Source: Acanthaster planci (Eukaryota > Echinodermata > Asteroidea > Valvatida > Acanthasteridae). From it: a DNA stretch of 64,000 nt. Each line of letters begins with the position of its first letter. Positions within the stretch are counted from its first letter, which is position 1. Shown in pieces: positions 57,301 to 64,000 of this stretch. The position numbers and the translations under genes are program-made. The stretch is taken from assembly GCF_001949145.1 (NCBI RefSeq), contig NW_019091426.1:371247-435246 (forward strand), in the 5' to 3' direction. Below the pieces are notes generated by a model. That model ran no database searches, was not told where the DNA came from, and saw only the letters and a list, made by a program, of their open reading frames with translations.

Positions 57301-60300
57301 GGGGGGTGGCAGATTGGAGGCCACTGTGTTAGCCAATGTCATTCACTTGCAGTCCGCCTTCGGGCTCTAGTAGCCACAGTGACAGTAGTTACATATGTAG
57401 ATCACACAGATTTTACGAAACCCTTGTTATCATACATATCCTGGTGTTTTACTTTACCCTCCAATGTTGACCCATACACTGCACCCGGTTTTTCTGATCT
57501 CATAATGGACACAGTCCTGTTGAATTCAACAGTGCAACATATCCCCAGTTTGGCCCGGACAAATAATCAGTAAGCCCATCAATGGAGCGCAGAAAATGTG
57601 CTGGTCAAAAACAGGTGTCATACCTGAATTATGGCTTGTGCGCATCACTCCTGACCTAATTGTCAGCCGATTCCTGTGGAGAAACTGATTCAAGTAACTT
57701 GTTGGCCGAGTCGCTTCAGATTTATTGAAATGTGGTGAAGGTCTGCCGTTTTTTGCATTTTCATGTTATTTGTTTCCCCCACAACCTCTCTTCTTACAGA
57801 CTTTCCTCCGGACCAGGTTCCTGTGGTCCTTGTGCCCCTTCTGTACAGTGACACGCAGGATATCAGGATGGATAGGATCGTTAACGACAATACCAACCTG
57901 CCTAAAGGAGTGGTGAGCACCCATGCAATATAATCCTCATTGTACCCATGTATGAATACATTGTTATTAATTCATAAACTGAATGAAGTTTTCAAAAAAA
58001 GTGAAAGTTGAAATAATTGGCATTATCATTAACCTAGTTTGGGCGTTGTGATTTGTTGCATATGGAGAAAATCTGGCCAACAAGACAAGGTTTTTAGCTA
58101 AGTATCATGTGATCTCCTTTTGTGGCGAATTCTCACCTGACTTGTGCTTTGTACAGAAATCTGTAAAGCCAATGTTTCTTGTGTAGCAATTCAATGCACT
58201 TGGGCCCTGCCCATTTCTGTAGTTACCCATTGGCCATTTTTTAGAGTACAGGGGTTAACTAATTATGTACAGAGAGCCCTCTGTTGACTTTGAGGAAATG
58301 AGGTCATATGACCAACTTCACTGTGAATGTTACAGAAAGAAAAACTATTGTTCCAATACCTTGAAGCGTGTGAGACTTTAACCATTTGGTGCCGGGGTAC
58401 CCGGTTTCGAGGACATAGGCTTTATGCACGAAGCCGGACAAAAGAGCTGGGCCTTGCAACAAAAGACCGTACTCGGAACAAAAGACTGAGCTGCTGGGAA
58501 TTGCCAACATTTTTTCAGTTGTCAATGGCAGAGGAAAATCTGTCATCGTTTTGAAAGATTGTACCACTGTTTGTGGCATTCAGTGCGAGCAGATTACCAC
58601 CGGGGACAAAAGCGCTCTAGCACTCCAGTGATGAGCGATATAATCCGCTCCGAGCGGAACGAAAGGGGGCGTGGTTTTTTGGTACTCACCGCATAGGCAC
58701 GCGTTTATAATGGAGGTCAATGGTGCGTTAACAAATTTATTCCTTAACCCTAACCGCCAAGCATATTGTTTGGCTTACAGTACTCACTACTACAAAATAT
58801 TAAGTAGTAGCCTTAGCCCGAAGGTCCTAGCGCTACAGATTACTACTTCTGGCCAGGTTACTTGCATTGTTACTTGTACAGAGAACAATAAAGTTGTGCA
58901 TTCATAGTGCCACAGCACTGTCTTATCTATTGTATTTTATGGCTTCAGAGAACAATGCGGTCATGTCCTCTTACAAGCGGCAGCACTGATTACTACATTT
59001 TGCTACAAGTAGTAATTTGTAGTATTATGTAGGGTTATGGTTAATGTATGGTCTTTGCGTACACACAGAACGCAAGCAAGAACCTGCTTGGAAAACTTAC
59101 AACCATCTCTCTTTCTTTTGCTGCTTGGGGGTGCACTTCTGCTCAAGGTGGATACCGCTGCATGCAAATCTTGCCCCTATTGAAAACATGTCAGGGGCAT
59201 ACTGTGCCATTTTTGGGAACAAAAGAAAATTACATAACACTGCACAATCTAGGCTCTTTTTACAAGGCGGCAGGCCTGGCAGAAATACTCGGTACACAAC
59301 GAAAAGCAACATGAATATGTGGGCCCGGCGCGAAGTGGTTAACCCTTGAAAAGTTGCAAAGATGTCAAAGTTACCTGGTGCATTTCGAAAAGTAATTTGC
59401 ACTCCACATATTGAGAGCACTTCACATCTGTATCTGACCTGCCAACCTTAGGTCAGGCATAACCACACAGTAGATTAAAAGGTATTTAAATGAGCCTTCG
59501 GTTTATTTAAAATTTTAATCTATTGTGTGGTAATGCCTGAGCTCAGGAAGGAGTATGGCATGTTAGCAGGTCTGCTATATTTAGGTCACTGCTTGGTTTA
59601 AAGCAGCTTTTGAAAGATTTACCAAGACAACCAAAGCAGTTGCTACATATTAGTAGCCAGACCAAGTGAACCTTGATGATTTTAGTCTTGTGTGACTCGA
59701 GAGCTTTAACCCTTTTGTTCCTGCTGTCTGATGCTCGGCTATTCCTTTTAAAGATGGACATCTCCCTGGCCGACATGATGCAGGAGATCGGCTACAGCTG
59801 CTGCGCCACCATGGACGAGTGCCGCAAGACCCTGGTCCAGTATGGTGTTGGCAGCCTGACTGCCTCAGCAGTGGCCCGCGTCATCGGCATGATGGCCAAG
59901 TCGCACACGGGCCTGACAGAAAACATGCCCCTACAGGTGAGTTGGAGGTCTTAGGAGACTCACAGGCCTTGCACGCAAACAGAGAGAAATGTTGACTGCT
60001 TTGACAAGGGTCACGAAAACTTTTATTTTTACCTGAGGCAAAGCCAAGGGAACGTAGAATGCTCCATGGGTGATAGAGGGAGACTGGTTTCATTACACTG
60101 TGAGATAATGCAGTTAGAGTTGGTGTTGCTGCACCTGTCTCACAACTTCTGCCTGATTTAAGTGATTACAGATTAATTAATTAAATTGATAAATTTGATT
60201 ACAATTCAAATTTAAATCTATTTGAATACAAAATCTGGGATTTACAGGAATCAGTTCATGTGTAGGTATTAGGAATTAGTTTGTTTACAGGAAGTAGCTT

Positions 60301-63300
60301 ATTTTTTTTTACGATCAGAAATTTGATTATTGTCATGTTTCAGTTCGGGAGAATCAACAAGTAGAAATGACGTTACCTCTTACAGATCGCCATGTGCATC
60401 CGCACTGCAGTTGGGACGTCAAATTTTCATGACACGAATCGCTTACACCATGATTGGAAGATACTTGGATCAGCATGCGCGCGTGTGCACAGCATTGTAG
60501 CACACCGCATGTGCGCGTACCCGATGGCATTGAATACGAAATTGGAATTTTCCTATGAAGAAGGCATTCTAGGCGAGAAGTCTTTTGTATGAGACTTCTC
60601 AAAATATGGGGGGGGCTGACGTTTTGATCCTAGCAGAATATTTCTCAAAGGCAAAATGACAAGCGGACTGGACAAACAAGTATGAGACTTGATATTCTCT
60701 TAGGGTGTACAATAAAGAATGCGCCTTTGGTTTCCTGCACAGTGGAGTGTATAATGAACTCAGAAAAATCCGTAGCCAAAAAGAATGCCTGTGTGTTGGG
60801 GTTTATTGTATTGGAAGTGGAGATGCTGAGTTTTTATCTTGCGCACAGGCCATCACAGGCAACAGCGTCTGGAGCGAAGGCAAGGACAAGGCAGAGCCTG
60901 GCGTCCAGCCCCTAGTCCCCACCACCTGGAACGTGGATGTCTTTGTAGAGGTGGTCAAGGACCTGGCCCCACACCTGAACTTCCGGGAGGTGCTCTTCGA
61001 GCTGGACCACCCGGGCTTCGTTCTGAAGGACGCCCAGGGCCTGCGCCTGGTCAAGAATGCGCTCCTCCGAGGACTGCAGGGACTGAAGGAGGCGTCCCCC
61101 ATCGACGCGCTGTACAGGGTGTGGAAGAACACGGATGGACAGGTAACGAGACGTTACAGGCGTTAATCACTTCACGCCGGATGATGTGTAAACACTCGGG
61201 GGTTTCCTGTGTTGTGGCGTGGAGGACCTTTAAACGCGTTCTTGCAAATTCGCTTTGCAGCGCTGGGTGATGTCTGCACTCGGCCCTCGGAATAACTAAT
61301 TCTTGTAGAGTTTGTACACACACCTAGGCGCAAAGTAGTCTATGGAGGTTGAATGTGTGTGAAACCTTCAAATGACCATGGATGCTGGACAGGTGTTGTA
61401 GCAAACATAGCTCCATAGCCTCTGATGAGCGTCTGAGTTTAAAAAAAAAATACGATTCTGTGGTAAAAAATGACCTCCTAGTGTCAGCATTTGTAAGTCC
61501 AACTCTGTAATGGACAGCCATTGAGATATCTAGTCATTTTTTTAAAAAGTCAGTAGTTTGGCCGAATACAGTACCAACCCGGGCTATTTTTTGTGGAATG
61601 ATACCATCTGCAAGTGGTGAAAAATAACGACGGGCTATACATTGACGTGTAGTTTACTTGGGTATTCCATATACTTCAGAAAGCTTTCTACCGTAGCTGT
61701 AATTAAAACCCTTCAGGGTGTTTTGGCTAGAAGCCCTCTTGGATACATTAATTGCGATCATATATTGCAGTGACTTGCCTGCAGAGTGTAGCAAGTCCGC
61801 TGTCCCCAAGACCAAATGATCCTTGGGGTGTGTCGCGCAGTTACTCCTGTTAACACGAGTAGGTTGCATGCGCATTACACTTGGGTGTAGGAGTATGCTC
61901 CCCCTCTAGCGAGAGTATACTCTTCCTTTCCCGCGGGTCGTACTCCAGCCGTTCGAGTGCTCACGAGTATACTTGTGTTAACACGAGTAGCTCGCTCTGT
62001 TGTTACTAGCCACCACAGCATTACTTACCTGGACTCCCCTATTGTCTCCAAAAAAAAATGACTTTGGGTCTTGTCAATCAATTAATTGTCTGGTACTACA
62101 AAGTGTGCCAGAGTTTTGCACGTGTTGAACTTTTGCACCTGTTGCATTTGAATTTTTCTCCATTCTAACCAATGATGGCATCTCTGGACCCCAACAGCTG
62201 TCTTGGATTCAACTGGCCTTGGCCAATCCGGACGTCTTCTGCTTTGCCGACTATCCTTGCCACCAAGTGGTCATCGACATCCTGAAAGCGCAGCCGGAAG
62301 AAGACAACAGAGAGGTGGCAACATGGTGAGGATGTTCTCCCAGACGCAGGTTTAACAACTGTTAAAGGCATTTCCTGGATTAAATGTTCAACACAAACGT
62401 GGCCAGCTCCTCCAAAAGGAAACTTGCTCAGTTGTGGGTTTTCGCAAGGAAGAGCAAACTTGCCCTTTGCTTCAGTGTGTCACTCAATATGGCATTCGGT
62501 TGCACATGGACATTGTGCAGATGGAACGTGTTGAGATTTCTCATTGACGTTGTGCAGGATGCTTTTCAAGGCTGTTACCCCAGGTGTTGCTATGGCAACG
62601 TGCAACTTATTTTGACAAATAAGTTTTGGGGAAAAAGGTTCTCTCGCTTTTCTTTGTTGTCGGGGATGGCAGTCACGAAGAGACCCCAAATGAAATGAGT
62701 TAAAGATGCTCCTTCACCGAAACATTCCTTGGAGTAAGCGGCAGCGTACCACTGTTGTGGTGTCTGTGCGGCAAGCGTAGTGCATTCCTGTCTGACAAAT
62801 ATTGAAGTATTTTGAACAAGATGAATTGTTCCTTTCCTCATTTGATGTGATTGCAGGAAGTCGCTGGATCTCGTCGAGACCCTACTGAAGCTGGCCGAGG
62901 CTGGCAAGTACGATCAGGTCAAGAATCTCTTCAACTTTCCCATCAAACATTGTCCCGACATGCTGCTCCTTGGACTCCTACAAGTTCAGGTACGTGCGGG
63001 TCGTGACCTTTGAACACTTGATGCACTGACGTTGGTATTAGTGTTGGTCTTGGAGTCATTTGATTTGAGCACGAACGGTGCCCACAGTATGTGTAATGTC
63101 TGTAAAACCCACAATACATAACTAACTTTCTCTTTGTGAGAATGACAGCTTTTCGGTATCAGCTGCGCAGCTGCACTCCACTGATTCAATCTACACAATT
63201 TTGTTTGTGGAAATTTTGTTTGTGGATATGTGTTAATGAGTTGTTCATGATTTGTGGTAAGTGGTCACGTCCTGTATTAAAGTTGGGTTAAGCTCATCGC

Positions 63301-63468
63301 CAAGGATGTGCAAATGTTAAAAACTGAACTGTCTGAACGTATTTGAACACATCTGTGGAACTTCAGAAGAAACTGGAACATGAGCTCATGCAGCACATTC
63401 TAGCTACGGCAGCGCGGATGAAGGCTAGCGCACAGGATAAATGGTGCCGTCAACAGATGTGCCAGCAG
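48252..63468 (+). CDS. CNOT1: CCR4-NOT scaffold CNOT1, 5' part (runs off window)
   Basis: Central scaffold of the CCR4-NOT deadenylase complex; vertebrate CNOT1 has about 2,370 residues. Eleven secure exons join to 498 codons, plus a doubtful twelfth. Landmarks: [198 protein letters not shown]. These follow the human N-terminus in order. Only the N-terminal HEAT-like part is present; MIF4G and NOT domains lie outside. Exons 8 to 11 are GC-rich against AT-rich introns. Confidence 0.96.
49531..49572. repeat. Perfect 20-bp inverted repeat with 2-bp centre
   Basis: CACAAAGTTCCCCAGAGGCA, TT, then its exact complement. Followed by a run of CACTT and CCACTTTGCCC words to about 49676. Confidence 0.9.
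49768..50043. mobile_element. Possible MITE with CCCTGCCAGAC ends
   Basis: ACCCTGCCAGACACATCA near the left is mirrored at the right by GTCTGGCAGGGTTAGGGTTA. Interior has CACCTG/CAGGTG words but no frame. Left boundary uncertain: CCCTAACCCTCCAG also occurs at 49738. Confidence 0.45.
50693..50976. mobile_element. Possible MITE rich in AATCCTCCAAAATCC words
   Basis: Left end TTAACCCTAACCCGACTCAA then TCCTCCAAAATCCTTC; right end has GAAGGATTTTGGAGGATTGA and AGGGTTAA. Several GGAGGATTGAGG words lie between. Similar words occur at 41083-41150. Confidence 0.5.
51216..51607. other. Assembly gap (392 N)
   Basis: Run of N in CNOT1 intron 1; real size unknown. Confidence 1.
52448..52555 (+). CDS. CNOT1: CNOT1 exon 2
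   Basis: [20 protein letters not shown] then [16 protein letters not shown]; phase 0 both sides. Matches [19 protein letters not shown] of human CNOT1. Acceptor TTGCTTGCAG, donor GTATGT. Confidence 0.97.
54586..54690 (+). CDS. CNOT1: CNOT1 exon 3
   Basis: [19 protein letters not shown] then [16 protein letters not shown]; phase 0. Matches FLIQECALLITKPNF and AIDNPLH. Acceptor TTTTTTGTAG, donor GTGAGT. Confidence 0.96.
55325..55448 (+). CDS. CNOT1: CNOT1 exon 4
   Basis: [41 protein letters not shown] and one base. Matches [20 protein letters not shown]. Acceptor TTTTACCAG, donor GTGAGA. Confidence 0.96.
55692..56126. mobile_element. hAT MITE with 8-bp target duplication
   Basis: Left end TAGGGCTGAGTCAATTCC; right end is the complement of TAGGGCTGTGCCAAATACC. 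The element is bracketed by ATAGTTTG at 55684-55691 and 56127-56134, a perfect 8-bp duplication. The interior is rich in AATATTCG words and has no transposase frame. Lies in CNOT1 intron 4. Confidence 0.93.
56558..56614 (+). CDS. CNOT1: CNOT1 exon 5
   Basis: Completes Ala, then [18 protein letters not shown] and one base. Matches [19 protein letters not shown]. Acceptor TTCTTACAG, donor GTGAGT. Confidence 0.96.
57136..57282 (+). CDS. CNOT1: CNOT1 exon 6
   Basis: Completes Asp, then [48 protein letters not shown] and one base. Matches [22 protein letters not shown] in pattern. Acceptor CTTCACCAG, donor GTAAAG. Confidence 0.96.
57800..57912 (+). CDS. CNOT1: CNOT1 exon 7
   Basis: Completes Asp, then [37 protein letters not shown]; phase 0 end. 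Matches [21 protein letters not shown]. Acceptor TCTTACAG, donor GTGAGC. Confidence 0.96.
58382..59338 (+). mobile_element. piggyBac-like non-autonomous element, full copy with nested insert
   Basis: Bracketed by TTAA at 58378-58381 and 59339-59342. Left end CCATTTGGTGCCGGGG, right end CCCGGCGCGAAGTGG, an inverted pair. 957 bp, of which 297 are the nested MITE and its duplicated TTAA. TTAA duplication with CC-starting ends fits the piggyBac superfamily. No transposase frame. Relatives: 9279-9690 and 42275-42515. Confidence 0.88.
58748..59040 (+). mobile_element. 293-bp TTAA-flanked MITE, copy 2, nested
   Basis: Flanked by TTAA at 58744-58747 and 59041-59044; ends CCCTAACCGCCAAGCATATT and TGTAGGGTTATGG. 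Reverse complement of 32277-32569, same length. Its host copy at 42 kb has one TTAA at the same point, showing clean insertion. Confidence 0.9.
59754..59936 (+). CDS. CNOT1: CNOT1 exon 8
   Basis: [61 protein letters not shown]; phase 0 both sides. Matches [21 protein letters not shown] and [20 protein letters not shown]. Acceptor TTTTAAAG, donor GTGAGT. Confidence 0.97.
60849..61142 (+). CDS. CNOT1: CNOT1 exon 9
   Basis: [63 protein letters not shown]; phase 0 both sides. Matches [28 protein letters not shown] and ELDHPGF. The most GC-rich exon here. Acceptor GCGCACAG, donor GTAACG. Confidence 0.97.
61848..61990. repeat. Interval bounded by TGTTAACACGAGTAG repeats
   Basis: The word occurs at 61848-61862 and 61976-61990 and is itself part of a palindrome (ACTCSTGTTAACACGAGT). 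A GAGTATACTC palindrome lies between. Possibly a small MITE in CNOT1 intron 9. Confidence 0.5.
62198..62325 (+). CDS. CNOT1: CNOT1 exon 10
   Basis: [42 protein letters not shown] and two bases of Trp. Matches [20 protein letters not shown] and DILKAPPEDDNREIATW. Acceptor CCCCAACAG, donor GTGAGG. Confidence 0.97.
62857..62989 (+). CDS. CNOT1: CNOT1 exon 11
   Basis: Completes Trp, then [44 protein letters not shown]; phase 0 end. Matches [20 protein letters not shown] and [16 protein letters not shown]. Acceptor TGATTGCAG, donor GTACGT. Confidence 0.97.
63367..63468 (+). CDS. CNOT1: Putative CNOT1 exon 12, atypical
   Basis: Thirty-four codons, phase 0 on both sides, acceptor GGAACTTCAG and donor [40 protein letters not shown]. 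It follows exon 11 in frame, and EHELM loosely recalls the RHELISTLMPIFLG segment expected next. The MPIFLGNHPNS core is absent, so it may be a divergent, alternative or mistaken exon. Confidence 0.45.
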
Positions 63469-64000
63469 GTATCAGATATGACTGAGTCAACTTGTCACCT
63501 GTTTGCTGGAAACAGCCTTTCTCTTCCATTTTAACAAACTTGACCCGGGGCAAACTTTTAATAGGTATCCCCCCGAATCAACCCAAATCCAATAATGCCA
63601 AGGGCCGAGTAAAGAAATACATCAGTTGATTTCTTCAAAAAGATCCGGAGCCAGGTCTTTAATTTTTGGGGGCGGGGGCAAGATGGCTTCATGTATATGA
63701 AACATTCAACGTGGATGACAGTGCAATAATGCACAGATGTTCTATTGCATTTCACCTGAAACAAACATTCTCAACTTTACATGCATTGTCGCCAAGACAA
63801 AAAGTAACAAAGATATTACTGAAAAATAAGAAGTCTTTGCAGGAATTAAAGCAAGAGATGCAGCTTCAATGAAGGATTCAGGGTTCAGAAAATTAACAAA
63901 TCTGTTTTTCACTAGGCCCATTGTCATGTTCTTCATCTTAACGGCCCTGTGAATTTACACAGACTCTGACCTGTATCGCATAGTTCTTCAAAGTGGCGTA
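63469..64000 (+). other. Non-coding end of window
   Basis: No exon recognised; presumably CNOT1 intron. Confidence 0.6.

Larger units (their letters stand above)
57913..59753 (+). other. CNOT1 intron 7
   Basis: Non-coding; mostly filled by the nested piggyBac-like elements at 58382-59338. Confidence 0.8.

Noticed and set aside
1-64000. CRISPR arrays, operons, tRNA or rRNA genes
   Set aside because: Repeats are either microsatellite or paired inverted elements, all recognised genes are spliced, and I saw no cloverleaf or rRNA core sequence.

Overview
This window is invertebrate animal nuclear DNA. It holds five conserved protein genes split by GT-AG introns, AT-rich introns and spacers with GC-richer exons, many small transposon relics, dense ACATGT/GTAC microsatellites and two assembly gaps (N at 31988-32161 and 51216-51607). 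The gene set and the single RANBP9/10-type gene suggest a marine invertebrate, perhaps a deuterostome such as an echinoderm, hemichordate or amphioxus. That placement is an inference. I see no prokaryotic operon, CRISPR array, rRNA or tRNA.

Layout. 1-7732: no exon found; probably the intron upstream of the first visible RANBP exon, or upstream DNA, full of ACATGT repeats, with a palindromic MITE at 1199-1352. 7733-18189 (+): the 3' nine coding exons of a RANBP9/10 orthologue (rest of SPRY, then LisH, CTLH, CRA). 18190-23953: 3' UTR and spacer, with opposed poly(A) signals near 22970-23011. 23954-27931 (-): complete UBE2C in five exons. 27932-28406: a 475-bp head-to-head promoter with two CCAAT boxes and a CDE/CHR-like element. 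28407-33062 (+): complete RAB5IF (OPTI) in four exons. 33063-37791: convergent 3' flanks. 37792-43561 (-): complete ABHD4-like hydrolase in six exons, keeping the serine nucleophile. 43562-48251: divergent spacer with CRE sites and a cluster of 5'-truncated LINE tails carrying a hAT-like MITE. 48252-63468 or beyond (+): first 11 or 12 coding exons of CNOT1, running off the window.

The genes do not form one pathway: CTLH ubiquitin-ligase scaffold, APC/C E2, ER multipass-translocon subunit, lysophospholipase-type hydrolase and CCR4-NOT scaffold. Exon phases were followed across every junction and all five reading frames stay open.

I found no convincing new multi-gene system. The best second-look items are: a 293-bp TTAA-flanked MITE with two copies of equal length and an empty target site elsewhere in the window; a hAT MITE with a perfect 8-bp target duplication; the cell-cycle promoter module upstream of UBE2C; a two-codon uORF whose stop overlaps the CNOT1 start; and a phase-compatible CNOT1 exon that does not match the sequence expected there.
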